Positions 1-12,300 of a stretch of DNA of 64,000 nucleotides are shown in pieces. Position numbers and translations under genes: made by a program. The notes beneath the pieces are model-generated. The model worked only from the letters and a program-made list of their open reading frames with translations. It did not search any database and was not told the DNA's origin. Source of the DNA: Dromaius novaehollandiae (Eukaryota; Chordata; Aves; Casuariiformes; Dromaiidae); assembly GCF_036370855.1 (NCBI RefSeq), contig NC_088105.1:12157619-12221618 (forward strand), read 5' to 3'. The number at the start of each line of letters is the position of its first letter. Position 1 is the first letter of the stretch.

Positions 1-192
1 TGCAGCGCCCCCGGGGCCGGGCCAGGGAGGGTTAGAGGGGGTGATTTACAGCTGTACAAAAACACGACAATCCCACCAAGGAGGAGCAGAGGGTGGGGAA
101 AGCCTCCTGAGCCCTCACAGGGCTGGGGTGGAGGGGTGGGAGGCTGTGCAGGGCCACGGAGGGGCTGGGGTCCGTCCAGGGTGGCCAGACCC
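1..192 (-). other. RXRG: RXRG 3' UTR (partial, runs off left edge)
   Basis: The sequence immediately after the RXRG stop codon is GC-rich. No AATAAA is present on the minus strand here, so the polyadenylation site must lie beyond the left edge of the window. Confidence 0.75.
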
Positions 193-340
193 TCAGGTGA
201 CCTGCAGGGGCGTCTCCAGCATCTCCATGAGGAAGGTGTCGATGGGGGTGTCCCCAATCAGCTTGAAGAAGAAGAGATGCTCCAGGCACTTCAGCCCGAT
301 GGATCGCAGCGCCGGCAGGCGCAGGAGCAGTTTGGCAAAC
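193..340 (-). CDS. RXRG: RXRG coding exon 10 (LBD C-terminus, AF-2)
   Basis: Encodes [15 protein letters not shown] onward through LEHLFFFKL to the AF-2 core FLMEMLE and the C-terminus TPLQVT, then TGA at 195-193. The acceptor is ...TTGCAG before G-TTT-GCC; the first G completes an Arg codon split with exon 9. 148 nt. Confidence 0.97.
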
Positions 341-3300
341 CTGCAAGGTGAGGAGCAGCGTCAGGGGTGCGGCAAAGGCATCAACCGCTTTCTCCCACGT
401 GCGGCTGAGCCTGCGCTGGGGGCTGGATGGAGCCAGGGGGGCTGGTCCTGCATGCACAGCCTGGCCGGGGTGGGGGAACAGGGTCGTGCCTGAAGGAGCA
501 GAGCCCAAGTCCTGCACCAAAACGGCTCTGAAAGTCCCCTTGCCCCAAGGTACCCTGGCTGATTCATATGGCTGAGCAGGGTGTGAAGAAAAAGGAGGTC
601 CCTGTTTTCTTTCCCCATGCTTTCAAAACAGGGAAATAAGCATTTCTTTCCATATGCATAGAGGGAGAATATAAATATATATATTTTAAAGAATTTCACA
701 TTTATAAACTTGCAAGGGGAAAAAAGAAAAGATGCCCCCAGACTCTCTCCCTGGCCAGGGCCCGAACTAAGGACTTGCATCTCCACCATGCAGTGAAGAT
801 CACCTTCGAAACTTCACAGCCTCCGAGAGGCAGCGCAACCCTTCAGCGACACCACTGCCAGCCCTTTGCTCCCTCCGCGCGGCCCTGCTTCGAGCGTGGT
901 GGCAGCGAGCTGACCTTCCTCCCCCTGCTCCCTCCCCACTAACTCCTTGCAGCTCTCTACAGCCAAGCTCAGAGCCAAAAATAGCAGAAGACGCTGCAGG
1001 CGCATCCCTTGCCTAACGGCCCCGCGCCGGATCTGGGACTGGCGTTTCAAGAGCTTGGCCAGCAGAGGGTAGGATTGGATCGAGAAGCTAGAAAATTGCA
1101 TCCCATCTACAGCCTGAAGGCTCCAGCACAGGATTAGGGCACTGACAGAATCCAACAGCCTTCAAGAGCCGGGTTTCCCACGCAATTTTGGCTGGCATCT
1201 TGCCCTTGCTTTGCTCCGGGCTGCAGGGCCACGGGGAAGCTCTTGTGGAGCTAGTGCAGATCCTGCTGCCTCTGCCTCCTCTCTTCAGGGTAGGCAGTTA
1301 GGGATGGGCAAGCAGGGACCGACCGCCCCTCCTTCATCCAGTCCCAAAACTGGAAGCTTCAAATGATGCTAATGGGAACCAATTCCCAGCACAGAGGGCA
1401 GGTGAGCTGTCAAACTCCTTGCTGCAGGACGCCATGAATGCTGGATGAGTGTCCTCGGATTCGAAGGGAAGCGGGACAAGTTCTGGAGGCAGTCATAAAT
1501 TCATAGAAACCAGGAGGTCAAAACAGCTGGAAATTCAGAGCTCCCCAGGAGGGAGCATCCTGCGTGCTCACTCTCACCCTCCATCTGGACCCCAGGGACA
1601 CTCACCGTCCCGGTTGCTCAGGGTACTTCTGCTTCGTGTAGGCTTCTAGCGTGGCATAGACCTTCTCCCGCAGCGACTCCACCTCTGAAGGACTGGACAG
1701 ACCCTTGGCATCTGGACAAGAGACAGACCCCGGACAGAGGGAATCACTGCAGCAGGGAAGCTTTTTGCCTCTGGAAGGCCAGGCTTGGCCCATCTCCCCC
1801 CACGTATGACCTGGCCCTGCCAGGCACCCGGCCACACCAGATGTGTGTCATGTCGTGCCACCAGGCAAAGACACACAGGAGCAGATCGCAGAGGCGGTGG
1901 GTGCTGTCCGTAGGGAAGGACTGAGGGCACGGCCCGGGGAAGGGAGCAGCGTGGGACTGCCCCAGCTCCAAGGGCCGGCAGCCCTGCGACTTACCCGGGT
2001 TGAACAGCACGATGGCTCGCAAGCACCCCAGCTCCGACTTGTCCATCTGCATGTCCTTCATTTTGGACACCAGCTCTGTCAAAACCCTGCGCAGAGGCGA
2101 CACTGTTTTCACTCCGTTTCACCGTGCAGAGCACGGGCACTGCCCTCGCGTGTGAGAGAGCGGCAACGCAGCGTGTCCTGCCGGCAGGGCGCAGACACGG
2201 CACGGGCGCTACGTGGGCAGCCGTCACCTGAGCAAACGCAGCAGGTTGGGTTTTAAGGCTCTGACAGCTAAAGCTCTTGCTCATTGGTATTAGCTCTAGA
2301 TCCAGTTACGACTGGCCCTCAAGCTGCGAGGAGAGGGCAGACAAGCCATCCCACCCCCGGAGAGAGACACGCACAACAGAGGAGACTCTTTTGCAGCTGC
2401 AAGTCCCTTTCCAGGGTGCCTTCATCCCATCCTTGGTTTTTAAGCCAGTCAGACAAATGTCCTCCCCCTCGTTCTAAGCTAGTTCTGCCCCAAACTGCCA
2501 TCAGTTTGTTCTAATTCTCGCCAAGGAGACATTCCCCTTCCAGAGGGGAGGGACAGAGGTGGCCTGGCTGCGACCGCTGGGGGTGATGGAAACGGGCCCC
2601 ATACCTGTCGAAGATGGAGCCCACGCCAGCGCTGTGCGCGCTGCTGCGGTGCACGTGCAAGCCCGTCGCCAGGAGGATGCCGTCCTGCACCGACACGGAA
2701 CGATGGGAGAAGGAGGCGATCAGCAGCTCGTTCCAGCCTGCAGGAGGGAGAGGGAGGTGAGCAGGAGGCAAGTGCTGCTGAGGAGGGAGGCCAGCAAGGT
2801 CTCTCTCTCTTAGAGGGTGGGCAGAGGATAAAAGATGCCACACTGGCAGCAATTTGGGGTGCAGCACCCAGAAACCATCACTCCCAAATAGAGGTGGGCA
2901 GCTGCTTTCTCCCTGGTGGCATGACACCTGGTCCCCAGGGAGGAGACAGATGCACCAGGAAAAGCTGTGGAGGCCACTGGTCGGGGACGGTACCTGCCCG
3001 GAGGAGGATGACTTGGTCCTCCAGCGTCAGGTCGGAGAAGTGGGGGATGCGCTTGGCCCACTCGACGAGCGTGAAGAGCTGCTTGTCCGCGGCGTGGCAT
3101 ATGTTGGTGACGGGGTCATTGGTCTGACGGAAGAGCAACACCAAAGGGAAGGAGCAGAGGAAAGGGGGAGAATTTGCCAATGTAAAATCACTGATACTCG
3201 CCACCTGCACTGCACACACGAAGGCGTTAACACTGCTCAGAGCCACAAGTAAAATGTTCAAATCACCTGTAATCTGAGCTGTACAGTTTTGGGGAGAGGA

Positions 3301-6300
3301 AATCTTTTATTAATATTATTATTCCCTCAAGAGAAAGCCAAATTTGAGAGTTGCCAGCCCTTTCTGTTTGCTCGCTGTTCTTTGCAAAGCAAGTTCTGCA
3401 TGGCAGGCCAACGTCCTTGCTTTTTAGCAAGGGTTTTTAGGTGGTGCAAAGCAAAAAACGCTTGGAAAACACCGGCCATTCCTTGCGGGGGTTGTCCTTT
3501 CAAATCTCACCTAGGAGGCTCTCATCTCAAGCTGACAGGGATGTTGTTGAAACGGCACGGTGCCGCTTACCGAGCTCTCTGTGCTCACGTCGCTGTACGC
3601 CTCCGTCTTGGGCTCGACGGCCAGCTCAGCCTCCAGGATCTTCTCCACGGGCATGTCCTCGCTGCCGCTGCTCGTGGACTCGGCTTCATTCTCGCTCCGC
3701 TCCCGGCTTCGCTGCCTCTCCTCTTGCACAGCTGGAGCACAGGGAAGCCGTCCTTTACACCGCGCCAACGCTTACCTGCTCTCCCGATGCCCCTTTCGCG
3801 TCAGACCCTCCTCTCCCCGGGACGAGGGCTGAGAAAACCCATCGGGGGGCAACAAAGGGAAGAACAGAAAATAAGTAGATGGATCACGCGCTGGTCTATT
3901 AAAATGACAACCACCAGGCCGGCGCCGGCCCCCTCCCCAGTAGCTCTGGGGTTGCTGTAGCCCAGCTGCCTCTGGACTTGGCGAAAAGGCAGTGATTTCA
4001 CAGACGTCGAGCTCCAGAAGAGGAGTTGCAGTTAATACCTCCAGGTGGCAGCCTGGACTCAGCCATCAGCAGACGCCGGGGGAGAGACGCCTGCTCTGAA
4101 ACACTGAAGGCACCAAGGTTTTTCCTGCATGCCAAGGCCCTGAATTAAGCTATGGTGCTTGGAGCCGTACGAGGGTGCAGGGCTGCCTGCGAGCTCCTGC
4201 CGCTGCAGGGATGTAACTGCAGAGTGTAACTTGCCAGCAAAATCGGCCCCCAAAAGTCACAGCTGGATTTATTTATCCCCCAGGAGCACCCCACAGCTGC
4301 CAGAGCACGTGGCGGCAGGGCCGGCTGTCCACCCCCTGCCAGGAGCCATGCGACCTGGGCCCCCAGCCCTCCCCATGCAGCACCTGAAGTGCTGTCCTCA
4401 GTGCTTTCACTCTCCTCTCTCATCTCTTTGGGCATTTTCCCAAAAATCATCTGATAGGAACCACAGGTTCACTGAAATTCTCCGCACACCTACGTTATTA
4501 GCTCCCGGGATTTCTGGGTGTGCAGCAGGACAGGCAGACGCACGGCACACGCATGCTGCCTGCTGAGCCTTGTAACCCCAAAAGGTTTTGTCTTCACATT
4601 TTTGTTTGAGAAATCCCAGACCAAAATAAGGAAAACTTACTGAAAAATAAGTGGTGGGTGAGCAGCAGGTGCCATATCAGTGTAGCTCATCGCTGGGGAG
4701 AAATGTCTCAAAACACTTTGCTATACCACAGCTTAACGACTCCCTGATCATTTACCTAAACTCTGGGCAGTCAGTAGCCAGAGGCATGGGGAAACCACCC
4801 CCGTATGAAGCCAAGGGACAAGATGTCCTTTAAGAAGAAAGGGGACCTGAGCGAGCACGGGCGAACACCGAGGAAGGAGCCAGCTCCACGAGCAAGCGCC
4901 TCTCGAAAGCCCCAAGATCGCGTGAGAGTTTTGCCCCCATTTTGTAAATCAGGCAAGGCTGCTGGATGAAGAAGGATGAGGGAGGACTGCGGAGGATTGC
5001 TCTCACGCTGCCCACGTCCACGGGGAGCCTGGGGTTTGCACCGTCACGCTCTGCAAAGGGAAGCAGCATCGGCGCCCTGCTCCTCGGAAGCACTTTGCAG
5101 CCGGCTTTGAGGACGGTGCCCGGGACTGGGGTTTTGAGGCACATGCAGCATTTCGCGGTCGCCAGCTGCTGGGGCAGCGTGGCGTTACCAGAGCTGCGGC
5201 GAAGGGGCTGCGGCTCAGCCTGCGCCCTGCATCCCAGCATCGCCGCTCTGCCCCGCACCAGCCCGTTCATGTGCTCCACAGGGGACAACGCAGCCTCCAA
5301 GAGGGACTGTTACACCGCTTAGTGGCATTTAACCCTGGAAGTAGCACAGTTATTTTATCTTGGAAAAAAGCCGCTTAAAAGCTGAGCTGCATGTCACTAC
5401 CTGACCTCGTATCTGCCGGTATAATTTAGGAGACAATCCAGCTTGTCGGTCCTCTTTGCTCAGCCGAGGTGGGGAGCAGCTAGCTGCAGATGGCCAGCCG
5501 AGGCAGAGAGAAAAACCCCCTTGCCTTTGGGCTCGCCTTTTCCAGCGGCACCAATTTGCTCAGCGGGGGCTTTCCCAAAGGCTTTTGCACTCTCCAGAGG
5601 CTGTGCGGACACGTGCCACAGTCAGCAGCTCTCTGAGGCTTCGTTCAAGCCAGCACAAGGTGGCTCCAAGTCCAAAGGCCTCAGGTCAGATGGTTGCTCC
5701 AGATCAACACCTTAGCTGGTTTGGGCCAGAAACACAGTCCTTTGGGGATGCAGTGAATGCGGGTGGAGCTTGGGAGAGGCTGCAAAAGCTGCTTCCTAAC
5801 AGTGCTCTCCTGCAGCATGAAAATGCCACAGGACAGGAGCCGTACCAGAGCTCAGCTCCAAAAAGCAAAAGTGGGAAAAGAAGAGAGAATTATAAAAATC
5901 AAGGATGGAAATAAATCATTCCCCCTATTTTCCAGTGCAAGAATTAGGGGGCAACAAGTGAAGCCAGCAAGCTGAAAGCAAGCAAAAGGAGGCAGCTTTT
6001 CACAGGGTAACTAGACAAGCTGCCAAACTCCCCACTGAGGGATATTGTAGACAGCAGAAGTTTACAGGGACTCAGGAAGCAACGGGACAAACAGGATGAA
6101 AACTCTCTCTAGATGCCCCATGTGGCTTCAAGAGGGCCCAGGGCAGAGCCTCCTCCCCAGTTGCCTGCTTGTGGCTGCAGCTGGGGGTTCAGGATGCTCT
6201 GGGTCACCCAGGGATCTGCCCCAAGGAGCAGCTCTGTTTAGCTCATCCTGTCCATTCACGGGCGGCACCGTCCCATCACTGCGCGCACCCATGCTGTCTT

Positions 6301-9300
6301 CCTGGTGCGCCCACAGGGACACATGGCTCCCTAGACCATGGACACCGCTTTGGCCACCCAGACAAGCCTTGGCAGCATGGCTGCCTGGGAAGAGGCGCTG
6401 GGTAAGAGCTGGGGCCAGCACCATGTCCCTCAGGGACAGCTTTCCCATGGCCACCAACTGGCATCACCAGCCTCTGGTCTGGAAAAGCCCTACCCAAAGC
6501 GAGCAGTTCTGGGGGCAGCACAGCTCCTGCAGCCTGGTCTTCTACAGACATCTCTTTCAGGGACTGGGTGGCTCCTTGTGGTTGGGTCACAAAGAACATC
6601 CCTGCCTAGCCCTGTGCAGATTCTCTGATGTCTGATAAAGGCTGAGCCCTACTTTATACCCTTATCTCAACGGGTTTGCATCCACCTCATTTCTTTTAAG
6701 AAATCAGGCCAAAATGCCCTGAAATTGCCAGTGTGGGTTTTTGGAGTGCTCCAGACCCAGAAGGCCACCAGGAGCCAGATTTACACTAACACAAAAAGCA
6801 CATATGTAGGGAATGTGCCCCCTCCCTCCATCTGCCTGCACATACCTTCCCTCTTCATCCCCATCGCGAGGCACTTCTGATAGCGGCAGTACTGGCAGCG
6901 GTTGCGCTGGCGCTTGTCTATGAGGCAGTCCTTGTTGTCACGGCAGGTGTAGATCAGGTCCTTCCGGATGGTCCGCTTGAAGAAGCCTTTGCAGCCCTCG
7001 CAGCTGTACACCCCGTAGTGCTTCCCTGCGGAGCGAAGGGGAGCCCGTCACCAGGGAGCCAGCACAGATGGGCTTGAACCAACCCAAAAGGCAACAGGAC
7101 TGGCTGCAGGGAGTCACCAGAGGAGGCTTGGCTTGGCTTTGGGGGCCATTAGCAGGAATAACGACCAGTGGCAGTCAAAATACAGGCCAGACCTCCACTT
7201 TCTAGTGATGCAGATGGGCTACATCCATCCCATGAGAGGGCTATGGAATAGCCCCACAGCTGGGGTGCAGGAGCAGGAGAGCCCCAGCACACGGGGAGCA
7301 CTGCCACAGAGGGGTCTGCCAGGCATGGCTGGGTCGAGGTCCCCTGGCATTCAAGGGAAGCCCAGACATGGCCAGAGCCCCACTAATACAAAACGCAGGT
7401 TGTAAGAACACAGTGATTTTAGTATATTTTTAACAAACAGGGACAAAATGCAAAATGAGGTCACACACATCAGAGGGAGAGGAGCATGGCTTCTGGGGCG
7501 GTTCTCTCTTTGGCACTCATCCGCAAAGCAGACAGCCTGCCCTGGGGTCAGCCAAGCCCAACTACAAGTCCTGCATTGCCAGTACAGCATTGGTGAAACC
7601 TCACAGCTTTCGTTAGCATGCCAGCCTCGCTTCAGGGCAGCCAAGGAGGTTTTCGTGGCGCAAAGCCTTCCCCAAGAAAGGAAACCTCATACCTGAGGAC
7701 CTGTCCCCACAGATGGCACAGATGTGTTTGGCTAAGGATCCTGGGCTCGTGGATGGATAATTCATGCTTCCAATCCCTGGGAGACCTGGCAAGGGCTTGA
7801 TGTCTTCAGAGCTGCTGACATTGTTCAGGACATTGAGCTGCAGAGGCACAATTCACAGGACATGAGGCAGGTTTAGTGCATGAGTCCAGTACTCCATCAA
7901 AACCACCCCAAATCGAGCTGCGCCCAGAGGCTTTTGGTGCTGGGTGGGGCCAGGTGAGCCCTCCCTCACTGCCCTGCCAGACTCATCCTCCCGCTCATTT
8001 CTGGTGATCCCATTCGGGTGGCAAGGTAAACCTAGCTGGAAGGGTTTAAGCAGTTGCCCAGTAGCAGAGAGTCACTCTCACCCAGCCCTGATGCTGTAAC
8101 TGAAGACAGGAAGATGAGATGCTCAGTTACAGCCTCCGAGTCTTGGGGCTGCTTCGTTAGAGGATGCAGATCAGTGGCTGCTCAAAGCATCAGGTGCTAA
8201 ACACTTAGTAAGGAAAGGGTTTGCAGCCAGGGGATTTGTTACAATTAAACTCATACTGCCACATGGCCAGAGGAGCTGAAATGCTGTTAACTCACTTAAC
8301 ACTATTATTTTTAACCAAAAGTCCCTCCCTGATTTCTGATGTACAAATCTGCATGAAAACATGGCCATTTCGGTCACTTCCTACAACTGAAGTTCCCAAA
8401 TACTACCACAGGCTGGAGAAGGGTGCAGATCTGGGGTTCCCAGACATAAAAAGGGACTAGATTAAGCATCTAAAACCAGCTGCAGTGAAACACAGGCGAA
8501 AGGCTCAGGGCTCCAGCTGAGGTCCAGGGAGCTGCTTGCAGCTGCTGGAAGTTAAAGGTTACAAACCGACATCGATTAGAGACCCGAGCCTGATGTTGCC
8601 CAGGGCTTAGTTTTATTGCTGTTTGCTTTCAAGCTGCTGTTGGCAGGGCAGTGAGGATTAAGGGCTGTTGAGCATGTCTTGTTGAAAGCGGTCTGTCTGG
8701 GCATGGCAATGCAGAGGCCTATCTCTCCAAAACCACCCTCAAACCACCATTGCAGCCTCTGTGCTCTGAGGGCGGGGGATGGCTTCTGTTTCACTGAGGT
8801 TGTTTTTAACAATCTCCCCCCCCAGTTTATCAGCTATATTTCTTCCTTCAAGCAAAAGGACAGAAGTAGGGACAGAAAATGAGGCTTTGGAGGAAAGTCC
8901 AGCTACAGCCTTAGTTACAGCCTCCGTAATATCTAAACCACTTGAGTCCACGCACGTTGCTACAAGTTCTCCATTTTCTCTAAAGAATTGCCTATTTCTT
9001 ACAAAAACAGCATAAAAATTTCCATGGGAAATTTCACCAAAGAACAAGAGGGTCGGTCCCATTTGGATTTTGGGCCTTTCATTAGAAAAAGCAAAAGACA
9101 AAACAAGTCTGTGTGTCATCTCTCACCCCAGGCCCTTCATTTTCAAAGTTTCAGAGGTTTGATGACATTGAAAATACAATTTGTCCAACAGTGATTACCA
9201 TGTTAAGTACCAGCTTGTTTCCCCCCACCAGAAAATAAAAGCTCATGGAAAAAGCTTGCCCAGAGGAACAGAAGTACACTCCCTCCAGCAGAGAGCCAGC

Positions 9301-12300
9301 CCACGCTCCGGATAGCTTTAAATCCTAATGCTCCAAAACCTGAATTTAGCCCAAGGAAAGGAGAATTCAGACCCCACTTCCTCCAAACATCCAGCCACTT
9401 TCCTTACCCTGGAAACCTCTTGCCAAGATGCTGAACCAGGAGGAATTTTTTATAGTTTAAAATGCTACTGCGAGCTCAGGTACCACCTTTTCCTTCTCTC
9501 TAGCTGCATTTCTAGACAATAGCAGAGAGAGAGGGTGTATGTCAGGGAGAAACAGGGCAGTTTAGCCATCAGTGCCTTTGGAGCTCAGCTCCTGCTGGTT
9601 AAGTGCAATCATGTATGATATTTGGGACACCTGCTTGAACCCAAATCCATTAGCTGCCTCCCTGCCGAATCCCTGAGGCTCAGCTGTCTCCTTGCATTAG
9701 AGCGAAGGCAAGTGAAACACACTCCTTGGAGCTGGTAAGTTGACACAGCAGCCAGCTCAGCACCCAGGTCAGGAAAATCGCTTCCCAGTATGTCCCTGGC
9801 TTCAAGGGAAAGGTATCTGTGCAGCCAGCATCGCCATAAGCTCCAGGATGATGTCGCACCTGCCCCTGGGTATCATGGGCACAGATATCATCAGGCTGAT
9901 GGGGAAACAGCTGGGTGCAACAAGGCCCAGCATGTCCACTGTAGACAGCTCAGACCTCTGCAGAAGTGAAGGTGCTGGTAGGTCAAACCTTTCAAATCAC
10001 AGGTCCTCATAACTCTCTGAGCTCTTTGGGGACCTCCATGCACCATCCTCCTCTAGTGCTTGCTGCAGATGCTGAGGAGAAGTGCTTCTGCAGACGGGCC
10101 AGTCTAGCTGGGGCAGCGGGGTAGGAGGCAGTGAGGACTTGGAGGTGATCTCCTCCCTGCTTACCTAGCTGTGCTGCGAGGCTCTCGAGGGTTCCCTACC
10201 ACTAATAATATTAATACTAATACTAATAATAAATCAATAAAAGGCAGAATCTTGTTAATAAAACACAATATTCTCACTTAGACCTGCATCCCCCAGAGCA
10301 CTACAGCACATGATCAGCTCCCCTAGAGGTCAGGGCATCAAAGGAGGCAAAATCCTGTGCCGTCACCACAGTCCCCACTGTGTCAAGGTGGAGGCACTGG
10401 CCCCAGCCCCAGGGATCTCCCCGCTCTGTCTGGAGGGGAAACCTCAGCACCTGGCATGGTTCAGGCAGTAAAGACAGGAGCGCTTCGTTTTCCTTCAGTT
10501 CATATCAGGCAAAGTTTATATGCAACACAGAGTATGTGGCTGGCATTTAGCATCTACATTTGTCTCTCGCTGTCTGTCTCTTTTCTGAACAATGAAATGA
10601 AGCAGATATCCTTTTCCAGGAGGAAGGGGAGCGCTTTCCATACTGCAGCTTTTAGCTATGTCACTACTGCCACATAGAAAAATTACACCTTAGTGCAGTG
10701 GAGTGAGATCAGATTGCCCCCTGGTGAGGATAAACTCAGGAAATAGCTTTCTCCCTTTATGATGCAGGATGTGCTGAAATACGTATGATCGTCTTCTCTT
10801 TGGCTGTACCAAGGGGATTTACGCAGGAAGATTCACATGACAAAAATTCTTCTTTACGTCCAATCTCCATGAGTGGCCAAAAACACACCAACCCCACCAC
10901 CACCACTCAACCAGCCCTCTCAGATTTTCAGACTTTATCCCAGTCATCAAGCACCGTCAATAGCCTGAAGAGAGCATGAGGGTATCTGCCCACCTGCGGA
11001 CTGGCATGCGTCACAAAATTCATGCCCGGGGCCGAGGACAGGGAGACGGAGTGGGAGCCGAGGGAGGATGTGATGACCCTGTATGGCGAGCCCAGCGTGT
11101 TCACAGGAGACCCGATGGTGTTCATGGGGGATGGCAGCGCCCTTGAAGCGTTCGCAGGCACCTCGAGGTAGTTGTGATGACCGTCCGCCGAATTCCCCGC
11201 GGGAAGGCTCGATGAGGGGCTCACGGATGTGGAGCTGGCGTGAACAGGGGAATCTACGAGGAAAGGCAGAAAGACTGAGTGCTGGGAGGCAATGGGGAAT
11301 AAAATACATATGGATATGTATGGAGAGGAGTGTGGCAGCTGTCGTCCACATCACGGGTGTATTTCTCCTGGTCTCATGTCTGGCTTCCCGTTAGACCCCT
11401 GACCCTTCTAGGTGTCCTCACCCAAACAAGCTCATCCTGATTCAGGTCACAGCACATCTACATGCCCGCCTGTCACCGGTGCTTCATTTGCCAGTGAGCA
11501 AACATGCTTTATTCTATCACAGGAAGGAGTAAAACACCGGATTATGGGAAAGGAAACAGAGTCACACAAAGCAACAAAACACATCATCATCAAGATAATA
11601 CTTAATGATCAAGTCTTCCCTCCCTGCTCCAGCATCTCTGCTGACTCAGGAAGAAGGTGCCGCTGCCTGCCTGTCTCACGCTGGCCTTCTCCAAACTCTT
11701 CCTCCCCAGCTAGCAAGGACACGGCACAGAAAAGCAATATAACCTTGAGCTTTGTCACTTTTGGGCAGGCTTGGAGCCTGAACATGTCACCCAGGACCTA
11801 AATGCTGTCTTTGACAAGACCAATCTCAAACCTGCAGATGGTATTTAGGTACCAAATGCCCACCAATCTAGACAGGGTAGCTAACTTTTAAGGATTTATA
11901 CATGACCTTTTCTCCCTCCCCTAGAATTTACTGACTCCAGTTAGTATTATTTGTCATTAAGATTTCAATGAACCGTTGTTCCTCTGTTGGCTTTTCAACA
12001 TAGGAGACCATTCCCTTGAGTATCAAGGCAAGATGTTGTGCAGGAATGTCACACAGCTGATTTTCCATGGCTGGCACAGAGGATGTTTGTTCCCATTACA
12101 ATTGAAAGTAAGGCCAGGTTGGGTTTGGGTTTTTTTTCTCCCTTTTAACATTATTGCAAAGTTATTTACGTGACAGTGTTTGTTATTTTACCTGAAGTAA
12201 CAATCAAATCTGATTCAAAGGGAAGATGCACAATAAAGACGGGAAAAGGTCAGCTTGCTGAATAACATTAAAGACATTTGTCAGAGTCAAGGAGGACTCG

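Larger units (their letters stand above)
7838..10993 (-). other. RXRG: RXRG intron 2
   Basis: GT-AG intron of 3156 nt between A/B exon 2 and exon 3. It contains the AT-rich coding-like open frame at 8739-9119 with a nearby AATAAA, and an (AAT)n-like tract at 10201-10245. A second (RXR gamma-2-type) promoter could lie in this part of the gene, but I see no decisive signal. Confidence 0.9.

Noticed and set aside
3289-3960. 223-codon plus-strand open frame
   Set aside because: It is antisense to RXRG exon 5 and adjoining introns, with no family resemblance.
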